64,000 nt of DNA from Porticoccaceae bacterium (lineage in GTDB: Bacteria > Pseudomonadota > Gammaproteobacteria > Pseudomonadales > Porticoccaceae). How positions within the stretch are numbered: position 1 is the stretch's first letter; each line of letters opens with the position of its first letter. The translations under genes and the position numbers were made by a program. The stretch lies in contig JAQWIR010000010.1 in assembly GCA_029248755.1 (NCBI GenBank), forward strand, positions 39,638 through 103,637, given 5' to 3'. The notes under the pieces were generated by a model. It did no database searches. It saw nothing but the letters and a program-made list of their open reading frames with translations, and was not told the origin of the DNA. Positions 1 through 8,149 of the stretch are shown here, piece by piece.

Positions 1-1
1 G

Positions 2-874
2 TATAGAGATAGAATTATTGCCAATCGCCCTAAAGGATCCAACTGGGAGCCTTTAATGGTTCTCTATTTAACCGATAATACTCGACCTGAAGAAATCCGA
101 GCTGCCGCTGAAAGTGGCATTGTCTATGGCTGTAAATACTATCCCGCTGGCGCCACTACTAATTCAGATTCAGGAGTGACTGATATATCCAATATTAGTG
201 AAGTTCTAGCAACCATGCAGGAAGTAGGAATGGTGCTTCAGCTGCATGGTGAAGTCACGGATAAAAATATTGATATTTTTGATCGTGAAGCGGTATTTAT
301 TGAGCGACATCTAATTGGTTTAGTTGAGCAATTCCCAAATTTAAAAGTAATTTTTGAACATATCACTACCAAAGAGGCGGCTGAATTTGTTGCTTCAGCT
401 TCAGAAAATGTTGCCGCTACAATTACACCACAACATTTACTATATAATCGAAACCATATGCTGGCTGGCGGAATTCGCCCCCATATGTACTGCCTGCCAA
501 TTTTAAAGCGTGACATACATCAACATGCTTTAGTAAAAGCTGCGGTCAGCGGTAATAAAAAATTCTTCTTAGGAACCGATTCTGCGCCTCACACGAAAGA
601 CAGTAAAGAGAGCTGTTGTGGCTGTGCAGGCTGCTTTAGCCACCCTGCGGCGGTTGAACTTTATGCCGAAGTATTTGAAGAGGCCAATGCTATGGATAAA
701 TTAGAGGCTTTTGCCAGTACCAATGGTCCAGAATTTTATAAACTGCCATACAACAAAACAACCATAAGCCTAGATCGAAAATCATGGGAAATACCACAAT
801 CAATACCCTTTGATGGATCTGAAATTGTTCCCCTTGCCGCTGGCAACCTTCTCAACTGGAGACTAGAATCCTAA
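2..874 (+). CDS. pyrC: dihydroorotase PyrC, 5'-truncated by window edge
   Basis: Zinc-dependent dihydroorotase of the E. coli (class II) type, which cyclises N-carbamoyl-aspartate to dihydroorotate in pyrimidine synthesis. The reading frame is open from base 2, and the first residues ([10 protein letters not shown]) already match the family, so the ATG at 56 is internal and the N-terminus lies outside the window. Family motifs seen are [16 protein letters not shown] (zinc ligand region), [30 protein letters not shown], and GTDSAPH followed by the CCGCAGCF cluster. The stop overlaps the next start by one base (TAATG), so it is probably co-transcribed with rnt. Confidence 0.95.
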   Translation, partial: YRDRIIANRPKGSNWEPLMVLYLTDNTRPEEIRAAAESGIVYGCKYYPAGATTNSDSGVTDISNISEVLATMQEVGMVLQLHGEVTDKNIDIFDREAVFIERHLIGLVEQFPNLKVIFEHITTKEAAEFVASASENVAATITPQHLLYNRNHMLAGGIRPHMYCLPILKRDIHQHALVKAAVSGNKKFFLGTDSAPHTKDSKESCCGCAGCFSHPAAVELYAEVFEEANAMDKLEAFASTNGPEFYKLPYNKTTISLDRKSWEIPQSIPFDGSEIVPLAAGNLLNWRLES

Positions 875-1515
875 TGGATATGCCAGAGGAATTATTAAGA
901 CCGTCATTAATATCGCAACGCTTTCGTGGCTTTTTGCCGGTAGTTATTGATGTTGAAACCGGCGGGTTTAATTCTAATACTGATGCCTTATTAGAAGTAG
1001 CCGCAGTGATTCTAGAAATGGATAGCCAAGGTTATCTGCAAATAAAAGACAGTTTTAGCAAGAATATAGAACCCTTTTCAGGCGCCATTGTAGAGCAGTC
1101 AGCACTAGAATTTACCGGCATTGATATTTATGACCCTGAGCGCAATGCGGTAGATGAAGGAGAAGCTCTGCGAGAAATATTCCAACCTATTCGCCGTGAA
1201 ATTACAGAAACTGGTTGCACTAGGGCGGTTATGGTCGCTCACAATGCGCATTTTGATCTGGGGTTTGTTAATGCAGCGGTAGACAGAGCTCAAATTAGAC
1301 GCAATCCATTTCATCCGTTTTCATGCTTTGATACTTCTAGTCTTGCTGGGTTAGCCCTTGGGCAAACAGTGTTAGCCAAGGCCTGCCAGGCGGCTAAAAT
1401 TGATTTCAATAACCAAGATGCTCACCATGCACTTTACGACACCACTAAAACAGCAGAGTTATTTTGCACCATAGTAAACCGCTGGAAAGATTTGGGCGGC
1501 TGGCCAAGCGACTAA
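874..1515 (+). CDS. rnt: ribonuclease T
   Basis: DEDD-family 3'-5' exoribonuclease that trims the 3' ends of tRNA and other stable RNAs. Seen: ExoI motif VIDVETGGF near residue 25, ExoII region [10 protein letters not shown] near 123, and Exo[17 protein letters not shown] near 190. The length of 213 residues equals the family norm. The ATG overlaps the pyrC stop by one base. Its stop abuts the stop of convergent rsmI with no base between them, leaving no room for a separate terminator. Confidence 0.95.
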   Translation: MDMPEELLRPSLISQRFRGFLPVVIDVETGGFNSNTDALLEVAAVILEMDSQGYLQIKDSFSKNIEPFSGAIVEQSALEFTGIDIYDPERNAVDEGEALREIFQPIRREITETGCTRAVMVAHNAHFDLGFVNAAVDRAQIRRNPFHPFSCFDTSSLAGLALGQTVLAKACQAAKIDFNNQDAHHALYDTTKTAELFCTIVNRWKDLGGWPSD

Positions 1516-2364
1516 TCACTTTCCTTGAAACTGCAATGCAACTTGATACATTGCCTTTTTATCCGCGCCACAAATTTTCGCTGTTAACGACGCTGCCTTT
1601 GAGGCCGGCAATTCATTTAGAAGTAATTTTAGTACTTTTTCTGCACTGACTGTGGTGGTTGCTGTTTTTTCTTCTGCACCGGCAATCACTAAAACTATTT
1701 CACCCCGTTGCTGATTGGTATCCAAAGAAATTTGCTGCTGTAACTCAGACAGCGTGCCCTGTATAAACGTTTCAAATGTTTTACTGATTTCACGGGCTAA
1801 AAAACCTTGTCGTTGCTGGCCAAAAATTTCAGCCATATCAGTGACAGTTTCAAGAATACGGTGGGGAGCCTCATAAAATACAAGAGTCTCGGTTGCGGAT
1901 TTAAACTCATTGAGTGTCGTTTTTCTCTGTCCCGTTTTTGCCGGTAAAAAGCCACCAAATAAAAAACTATCCGTGGGCAGACCAGATACGCTGAGTGCGG
2001 CAATGGCAGCACAGGCACCCGGAATAGGCGTCACAGTGATGCCTCGATTTCTCGCCTGAGCCACTAGCCGGTATCCAGGATCAGAAATTAAAGGCGTACC
2101 CGCATCTGAAATAAGCGCAATATCCTCGCCACTTTCTAAACGCGCCAATAACTTTTCTATCGTTTGTCTATCACCATGATCATGGTAGGCTATACAGGGT
2201 TTATCGATATTGAAATGATTAAGTAACTTTTTACTGTGGCGAGTATCCTCGCAGGCGATTAAACTAACAGACTGAAGGGTCTGAATAGCCCGTGGCACCA
2301 TATCATTTAGATTGCCTATGGGAGTTGCTACAATAGTTAATACACCGGTTCGATTAGAGTCCAT
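1516..2364 (-). CDS. rsmI: 16S rRNA (cytidine1402-2'-O)-methyltransferase RsmI
   Basis: SAM-dependent tetrapyrrole-methylase-fold enzyme that methylates the 2'-O of C1402 in 16S rRNA. Seen: ATPIGNLNDM, CEDTRHSKKL, SDAGTPLISDPGY, PGACAAI and FYEAPHR motifs, full length. I place the start at the ATG at 2364 (MDSNRTGVL), which matches the family N-terminus. An alternative ATG at 2403 has a better ribosome binding site (AAAGG four bases upstream) and would add 13 residues. With the 2364 start, its ATG overlaps the ATG of divergent lpoA (CATG). Confidence 0.93.
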   Translation of the reverse strand: MDSNRTGVLTIVATPIGNLNDMVPRAIQTLQSVSLIACEDTRHSKKLLNHFNIDKPCIAYHDHGDRQTIEKLLARLESGEDIALISDAGTPLISDPGYRLVAQARNRGITVTPIPGACAAIAALSVSGLPTDSFLFGGFLPAKTGQRKTTLNEFKSATETLVFYEAPHRILETVTDMAEIFGQQRQGFLAREISKTFETFIQGTLSELQQQISLDTNQQRGEIVLVIAGAEEKTATTTVSAEKVLKLLLNELPASKAASLTAKICGADKKAMYQVALQFQGK

Positions 2365-4192
2365 GAAAAAAAACACTTTGTCTTTATTTGTAATAGTGAC
2401 CATCTTAGCCTTTATTGGGGGCTGTGCGCCAACTATGAGCGTACAAAAAACCTTCAATACACTCGACCCTGCAATAATTGACGATGTGGAACTACATTAC
2501 GAAAAAGATCCATTGTTGTTAAATATTGATCAATTTTCTGATCAGCAAAAACTCATCAAAGCTGAAAGTCACTCAATTGAAGGAAATTTTGAAGATAGTC
2601 AAAAAATTTTAACCACCATCAATACCCAAGCTCTTAGCAATAAACATTTTGTTAACTTTACTTTGCTTTCCACTGAAAACTATTTTGCATTATTTCAAAT
2701 GCAACAGGCGGCTACACAGCTCAATCAAACTCGATTTAAGTCTCTGTACAGCCGACAAGGTAAAGAGCTAAAGCAGCGAATCCTTAATTTAAAGGCTAAA
2801 GTGGCTTTTGCAAATGGCAGTTATTATCAAGGCCTAGAAGCGTTAACAAAATTAAGTCGGCTAGCAAAACGTAAGCGTCATATCTTAAATATTCATGATC
2901 GCATCTGGTCTATTACCTCCGAAATGGCCTTTGAGCAGCTCGACCGAACAAAAGTTAAAAGTTTTGTATTATCCGGCTGGTTGGATTTAGCATCTAAAAG
3001 CCGCCGCTTTCAAAATCACCCCGATGAACAGAGCCACATACTAAGCCAATGGAGGCGAAGTTGGAAAAACCACCCTGGAGCAAAAGTACCCCCCACTTTT
3101 TTTGGTGGCGGATCATTTTGGAATAGCAATCCCGACCAAATCGGCGTTCTTCTTCCTCTTCATGGTGAGTATCTCACCCCAAGTGAAACGTTAATTCAAG
3201 GCTTGATTAGTGCGTATTATCAAACCATGAATTTAGACAGTAAAAAAACTCTAAATCTTCCTGAATTACGACTTTATGACACTTCAAAAATTCCCATTAT
3301 GGATGTCTATAATCAGGCAGTTGACGATGGCATGGAAATGATAATTGGTCCTATGCGTCAATCTGAAGTTGAGGACTTGATATCTAATGATGACATATCT
3401 GTGCCAACCCTTACTTTAAATCGACCGGATAAATATAGATCTACTAAAATTGAGAATCTTTACCAATTTGGCTTATCATCAATAGATGAATTAATCCAGA
3501 TTGCCGATAGGGCTTGGGAAAAAGGTCATAAGAATATTTTAATGATTGCCCCTGAAAACAGTTGGGGAAAAAGATCTTCAGAATTTTTTAATCAATATTG
3601 GAGCAGTAAGGGTGGAAATTTGACTGCTGATACTCTTTACGCCCACTCAGTTAATGACTTTACCAAACTACTCAAAAAACCACTTCATATAGATTTAAGT
3701 GAGAAGCGCGGATTGGCTATTAAGCGATTTATAAATAGCCGTGTTAACTATACTATTCGCAGACGACAAGATATTGATTTGGTTGTTATGCTCGGCTATC
3801 CCTTGAAAGCACGACAAATAAAACCCGCACTAGATTTTTTATACGCCTCAAATATTCCGGTCATTGCTACTTCGCACATTTATAATGGAATAGAGCAAGC
3901 CGGTTTAGATCGAGATCTATCTGGGGTTGAATTTTCATCTATGCCATGGGCTTTAAAGGGCCAACTCCCCTTAGATTTAAAACCAGACAATCAGTTACAT
4001 ACTGCTTACAGACAGCTCTTTGCCTTAGGGTATGATAGCTTTGTGATAGCCCGAAACCTGAATAATATTGAGCAATCTCAATCACTACCTCTTTTCGGCT
4101 CAACTGGACTGCTATCATTAAAAGATGGTGCTATTACCCGCAAACAAAAATGGGCTAAGTTTGAACGCGGTAAAGCTATAGAAATTTATTAG
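2363..4192 (+). CDS. lpoA: LpoA, outer-membrane lipoprotein activator of PBP1A
   Basis: LpoA is an outer-membrane lipoprotein that stimulates penicillin-binding protein 1A across the periplasm. The start at 2363 gives a lipoprotein signal with lipobox IGGC (Cys21). A longer in-frame ORF from 2312 would bury the signal and is rejected. The N-terminal ~270 residues are TPR-like helical sequence (LSGWLDLA, WRRSWKNHPGAK). The C-terminal half is a periplasmic-binding-protein fold starting at IGVLLPLHGEYL. It is first in the conserved run lpoA-yraN-diaA-dolP. Confidence 0.92.
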   Translation: MKKNTLSLFVIVTILAFIGGCAPTMSVQKTFNTLDPAIIDDVELHYEKDPLLLNIDQFSDQQKLIKAESHSIEGNFEDSQKILTTINTQALSNKHFVNFTLLSTENYFALFQMQQAATQLNQTRFKSLYSRQGKELKQRILNLKAKVAFANGSYYQGLEALTKLSRLAKRKRHILNIHDRIWSITSEMAFEQLDRTKVKSFVLSGWLDLASKSRRFQNHPDEQSHILSQWRRSWKNHPGAKVPPTFFGGGSFWNSNPDQIGVLLPLHGEYLTPSETLIQGLISAYYQTMNLDSKKTLNLPELRLYDTSKIPIMDVYNQAVDDGMEMIIGPMRQSEVEDLISNDDISVPTLTLNRPDKYRSTKIENLYQFGLSSIDELIQIADRAWEKGHKNILMIAPENSWGKRSSEFFNQYWSSKGGNLTADTLYAHSVNDFTKLLKKPLHIDLSEKRGLAIKRFINSRVNYTIRRRQDIDLVVMLGYPLKARQIKPALDFLYASNIPVIATSHIYNGIEQAGLDRDLSGVEFSSMPWALKGQLPLDLKPDNQLHTAYRQLFALGYDSFVIARNLNNIEQSQSLPLFGSTGLLSLKDGAITRKQKWAKFERGKAIEIY

Positions 4193-4221
4193 CTAATTAA
4201 TAAAACCCACGGAGGGGATCG

Positions 4222-4641
4222 TTGCTTAACAACCTATTAAAAAAATCTAAAAATTTACAATTCCCCAAAGCATCTATGAATACAAAAGCAATGGGAGATT
4301 GGGCTGAAAAACTGGCTTGTGATTGGCTACAGTCAAGAAAATTAATACTAATTGAGCATAACTTTCACAGTAGGTATGGTGAGATTGATCTAATTATGAA
4401 AGATCGAGATTGTCTTGTTTTCGTAGAAGTTAAATACAGAAAAAATACCATTTATGGTAGCGCTGAAGACTCTATTACGAAAAAAAAGTTCGATCGAATG
4501 GTCGCCACAGCTGAAAAATATTTACTAACCAAAGGCTATAGCATTAATACTGAAGTAAGATTTGATGCGATGGCCATAAGTCCTTCAAAAGAGTCAGATT
4601 TGCACTGTACTATCAACTGGATTAAGAATATCCTACTCTAA
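4222..4641 (+). CDS. yraN: YraN family protein (UPF0102), nuclease-like fold
   Basis: Small protein of the UPF0102/YraN family, which has a restriction-endonuclease-like fold but no settled function. Seen: GDWAEKLACDWL, NFHSRYGEIDLIMKD and VFVEVKYRK, where the D and ExK residues match the nuclease-fold core. The start is TTG at 4222, chosen because GGAGGGG lies six bases upstream. The ATG at 4276 would be the family-typical shorter start and has no such site. It sits between lpoA and diaA as in E. coli. Confidence 0.88.
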   Translation: MLNNLLKKSKNLQFPKASMNTKAMGDWAEKLACDWLQSRKLILIEHNFHSRYGEIDLIMKDRDCLVFVEVKYRKNTIYGSAEDSITKKKFDRMVATAEKYLLTKGYSINTEVRFDAMAISPSKESDLHCTINWIKNILL

Positions 4642-4662
4642 CTTTTTAGCGGAACCTAAACT

Positions 4663-5226
4663 ATGGATCAATTGGTATTTCAACATCTCCAAAATCATAT
4701 TGAAACTACCATGACAATGGGAGAAAATTGCGCCATTAAAATAGTTGATGCTGCTGAAAAACTTACGCAAACACTGCTTTCAGGTCAGACTATATATAGC
4801 TGTGGTGTTGGAGAAACCGCTCCTTTGTCACAGCTATTTGTGCATTACTTGACGGCGGGCTACCAAATTGAACGACCAGGATTTCCTGCGATTGACCTCG
4901 GTGATTTAATCTCTATGGGTCAAGGGGATAAAAGTTTGGCTAATCTCATACACATTCATGGTCAAAATAGCGATATTCTAGTAGTTTTTAGCTCAGGAAA
5001 TGATAACCCCTTATTTATAAATGCTATAGATGCGGCGATACAAAAGGGATTAATAGTTTTACTTATATCAGCAACAAATGATGTTTTAATATCTCAGGGT
5101 TTAAGTCAGCAGGATATAGAAATAAGCTGCACTGACTATGGTGAGGATTCAAATTCAGCAGTAAATTTTTTAATTATTCAATGTCTATGCACTTTAATAG
5201 ACAATAAGATTTTTGGAGGAAATTAA
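4663..5226 (+). CDS. diaA: DiaA-like SIS-domain protein (DnaA-associating)
   Basis: Single SIS (sugar isomerase) domain protein. By its place between yraN and dolP it is the DiaA/YraO orthologue, which binds DnaA as a tetramer and promotes timely replication initiation. Seen: IYSCGVGETAPLSQLFVHYL (SIS core) and VVFSSGNDNPLFINAI. The length of 187 residues is close to E. coli DiaA (196). GmhA-type phosphoheptose isomerases are related, so the assignment rests mainly on synteny. An SD-like GGAGGA for the next gene lies at its 3' end. Confidence 0.83.
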   Translation: MDQLVFQHLQNHIETTMTMGENCAIKIVDAAEKLTQTLLSGQTIYSCGVGETAPLSQLFVHYLTAGYQIERPGFPAIDLGDLISMGQGDKSLANLIHIHGQNSDILVVFSSGNDNPLFINAIDAAIQKGLIVLLISATNDVLISQGLSQQDIEISCTDYGEDSNSAVNFLIIQCLCTLIDNKIFGGN

Positions 5227-5793
5227 ATGCAACAATTATTCGTACTGGCCATCAGTGCATTTATTCTTGCTGGTTGTACCAGTGTAGTAAATACGTTCAA
5301 AAGTGAGCCTTTTGAGCCAGACCCTACTAAAAAAGGGATCATTTCAAGTTTAAATGATAAAAAAATGAGCACTTATATTGGTGTAAACCTTAAAAAAGCT
5401 GCTCCTGAACTCAATGATTCCCACATCAATGTAACCACTGTTAATTCAGTTGTTCTTTTAGCGGGTGAAGTGCCAAGTAATGAGATGAAGCTACTTTCGG
5501 GTAAGGTTGCTCGTGACTTCACTGGAGTTCGCAAAGTCCACAATGAACTTCAAATCAGAGGAAATACCTCCTTGGTATCTCGTACTAATGATAAAATTCT
5601 TGCCGCACAAATTAAAACTAAATTGGTTTTTGAAGAACAGGTTAGCTCTTCACAAATCACTGTGCTGGCTGAAGATGGTATTGTCTTTCTAATGGGTATT
5701 ACCACCAAAGCCAATGGAGATTTGGCAGCCAATATTGCAAGCAGTAATAGTGGGGTGAGAAAAGTAGTTAAAGTGTTTGAGTACGTAGACTAG
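5227..5793 (+). CDS. dolP: DolP/YraP, BON-domain outer-membrane lipoprotein
   Basis: Dual BON-domain lipoprotein that supports outer-membrane integrity and BAM function in E. coli. Seen: signal peptide with lipobox LAGC (Cys17), a first BON domain around VNVTTVNSVVLLAGEVPS and a second around ITVLAEDGIVFLMGITT. The ATG directly follows the diaA stop, with GGAGGAAATTA supplying the ribosome binding site. It ends the lpoA-yraN-diaA-dolP run and converges on the thiolase gene five bases away. Confidence 0.92.
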   Translation: MQQLFVLAISAFILAGCTSVVNTFKSEPFEPDPTKKGIISSLNDKKMSTYIGVNLKKAAPELNDSHINVTTVNSVVLLAGEVPSNEMKLLSGKVARDFTGVRKVHNELQIRGNTSLVSRTNDKILAAQIKTKLVFEEQVSSSQITVLAEDGIVFLMGITTKANGDLAANIASSNSGVRKVVKVFEYVD

Positions 5794-5798
5794 ACTAC

Positions 5799-6977
5799 TT
5801 ATAACAACTCAAGGGCCACTGCGGTGGCCTCTCCACCACCAATACACAAACTGGCTACACCTTTTTTTCCATTAATTTGTCTCAAAGCATGGACTAAAGA
5901 CACAATAATCCTCGCGCCGCTGGCTCCAATGGGATGTCCTAGGGCGCAGGCACCGCCATTTATATTTATTTTTTCATGAGCGATACCTAAGTCAACCATT
6001 GCCGCCATGGGCACTATCGCAAAAGCCTCATTGATTTCCCAAAGATCAACATCTGAAACAGTCCAGCCAACTCTGTTTAATGTCTTTTTAATCGCCGTAA
6101 TTGGAGCTGTGGTAAACCATTCTGGCTCATGAGCAGATTGATCATATCCATGTATCAAGGCTATTGGCTTTAAGTTAAGTGCTTCAGCTTTACTGGCTAG
6201 CATCATTGTTATTGCGGCCGCACCATCCGATATGGAACTTGCATTTGCGGCTGTCACAGTTCCATCTTTAGTGAAAGCAGGACGAAGCATGGGGATTTTT
6301 TCTGGATTTGCAGACAGGGGTTGTTGATCATTTTCTACTGATACCTGAATATTTTTATTTACCACTGACACAGGTGCAATTTCTGCTTTAAATAACCCTT
6401 GATCAATTGCTCTTTTTGCTCGCTTTAATGATTCTAACGCAAAAGCGTCCTGATCCTTTCGACTAAACTTATACTTTGCTGCACAGTGCTCAGCAAACTG
6501 ACCCATAGACAGGGATTTAAAAGCGTCCTGCAAGCCATCTATCTGCATATGGTCTAGAAGTTGGCGATCACCAAAACGATAGCCCTCACGAGCCAAAGGA
6601 AGTAAGTGAGGCGCGCGACTCATATTCTCCATTCCGCCAGCAATTATTATTTCAGATTGTTCGGACCTTAAAGCATTGCACGCAATAGTGACTGCACTCA
6701 TACCTGAACCACAGACTTTGTTCACCGTAGTGCAAGCGGTATTCAAGTTTAGCCCGGCAGATAGAGCAGCTTGTCTTGAAGGCGCCTGACCTAAACCGGC
6801 ACTGAGAACACAACCCATAATTACTTCATCAATTTGACAGGAATTTAAACCAGAAGATTCTAGTGCTGCCGCTATTGCTGTGGCGCCTAATTGGGGACTT
6901 GATATAGAGGATAAATCACCTAGCATCCCCCCTATTGGGGTTCGCTTTGCAGACAATATTGCAATTGACTCAGGCAT
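5799..6977 (-). CDS. acetyl-CoA acetyltransferase (thiolase)
   Basis: Biosynthetic-type thiolase, interconverting two acetyl-CoA with acetoacetyl-CoA. Seen: nucleophile motif NKVCGSGMSAV with Cys near 90, the His motif NEAFAIVP, GGACALGHPIGASGARI and a C-terminal Cys in CIGGGEATAVALE. At 392 residues it is the standard length. The start has GGAGTG five bases upstream. It lies 32 bases downstream of sspB on the same strand. No phaB or phaC gene lies nearby, so a role in polyhydroxyalkanoate synthesis, fatty-acid or ketone metabolism cannot be chosen here. Confidence 0.93.
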   Translation of the reverse strand: MPESIAILSAKRTPIGGMLGDLSSISSPQLGATAIAAALESSGLNSCQIDEVIMGCVLSAGLGQAPSRQAALSAGLNLNTACTTVNKVCGSGMSAVTIACNALRSEQSEIIIAGGMENMSRAPHLLPLAREGYRFGDRQLLDHMQIDGLQDAFKSLSMGQFAEHCAAKYKFSRKDQDAFALESLKRAKRAIDQGLFKAEIAPVSVVNKNIQVSVENDQQPLSANPEKIPMLRPAFTKDGTVTAANASSISDGAAAITMMLASKAEALNLKPIALIHGYDQSAHEPEWFTTAPITAIKKTLNRVGWTVSDVDLWEINEAFAIVPMAAMVDLGIAHEKININGGACALGHPIGASGARIIVSLVHALRQINGKKGVASLCIGGGEATAVALELL

Positions 6978-7009
6978 TGATCACTCCATCATAGCCTTCG
7001 TTTGGGGTT

Positions 7010-7438
7010 CTATTTAACGACGCGTAACGACGGCTTGGCTTTTGGTTTGGACGATTGACTCGCCTTTTTGGTAGATGTTACCACAGTTGGTCCTTTGATC
7101 GGCGGCGGATCATTTTCAGGTTCATCATCTAATTCAAATACCATGCCCTGGCCATTTTCATGAGCATAGATACCAATAATAGATGCCACAGGGACCACAA
7201 TATCAATAGGTATGCCACCAAACCTTGTGGTGAACGCAACCGATTGATGATTCATATCAAAATTACTGACTGCGCGAGGTGCGATATTCAGAACAATCTG
7301 CCCATCAGTTACAAACTCTTGGGGCACTTCTACACCAGAATGGTAGGCATCAACCGCAATATAGGGTGTGCAATCACAATCTACTATCCATTCATAAAAT
7401 GCTTTTAGTAAATAGGGGCGATTAGACCTCATAGTCAT
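7010..7438 (-). CDS. sspB: ClpXP adaptor SspB
   Basis: Stringent starvation protein B, which delivers SsrA-tagged proteins to ClpXP. Seen: RPYLLKAFYEWI at the N-terminus, GQIVLNIAPRAV and FGGIPIDIVVPVASIIGIYA (SsrA-binding fold), a disordered acidic/basic linker, and the C-terminal SLRVVK tail equivalent to the ClpX-binding ALRVVK of E. coli. It starts nine bases after the sspA stop, forming the usual sspA-sspB pair. An internal ATG two codons later is an equally possible start. Confidence 0.95.
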   Translation of the reverse strand: MTMRSNRPYLLKAFYEWIVDCDCTPYIAVDAYHSGVEVPQEFVTDGQIVLNIAPRAVSNFDMNHQSVAFTTRFGGIPIDIVVPVASIIGIYAHENGQGMVFELDDEPENDPPPIKGPTVVTSTKKASQSSKPKAKPSLRVVK

Positions 7439-7447
7439 CTCGATAGT

Positions 7448-8068
7448 TTAAGCGCGAATCTCACGCTCAAGATCTGTGAGACTTTCTTGAAATGAAGGGC
7501 GAGCAAATAATCGGTCAATATACTCCATGAGTGGCTTGGTTTGTCGCGTGTTTGGAAGTTCTATTCCCAACTGGGGAAGTCGCCATAACATTGGGGCCAA
7601 ACAGCAATCAACAAGGGTGAATTCTTCGCTCATAAAATATGGCATCTCAATAAAGAGATCGGAAATAGACGTGAGGGATTCTTTAAATTCTTTTCTTAAA
7701 GCTTCAGTTTTTTTTGCCTCTGGATTAGCAATAATACTATCCACTAAGTTACACCAATCTTTCTCAATACGATGGATCCACAACCGACTTTGAGCTCTAG
7801 CAACTGGATATACAGGTAAAAGAGGCGGATGAGGGAATCGCTCGTCTAGATATTCCATAACAACTTTTGATTCATAAAGGGCTAAATCGCGATCAACCAA
7901 TGTAGGCAAAGTGCCATAAGGGTTTGCCTCAAGAATTTCTTGTGTCACATTGTTGGGATCGATATCTTCAATATCAACTGTTACGCCTTTTTCGGCTAAA
8001 ACAATGCGAACCCTATGGCTGTACTGTGAACAGGAGTCTGAAAATAATGTCATTGATGATCGTCGCAA
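7448..8068 (-). CDS. sspA: stringent starvation protein A (GST fold)
   Basis: RNA-polymerase-associated glutathione-S-transferase-fold regulator. Seen: [21 protein letters not shown], the thioredoxin-like part with [39 protein letters not shown], and the helical C-domain [17 protein letters not shown], all close to E. coli SspA. The start is TTG at 8068. GAGAGG lies five bases upstream, and the encoded RRSS before MTLF aligns with the E. coli N-terminus. sspB follows it. Confidence 0.95.
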   Translation of the reverse strand: MRRSSMTLFSDSCSQYSHRVRIVLAEKGVTVDIEDIDPNNVTQEILEANPYGTLPTLVDRDLALYESKVVMEYLDERFPHPPLLPVYPVARAQSRLWIHRIEKDWCNLVDSIIANPEAKKTEALRKEFKESLTSISDLFIEMPYFMSEEFTLVDCCLAPMLWRLPQLGIELPNTRQTKPLMEYIDRLFARPSFQESLTDLEREIRA

Positions 8069-8149
8069 AATTGCCTCTCATTTAATAGTATTGACGCTAT
8101 GCGTCTTTTTATTTTAGGTGCTTTCCACCCAGTATGACGAAATTTCTAT

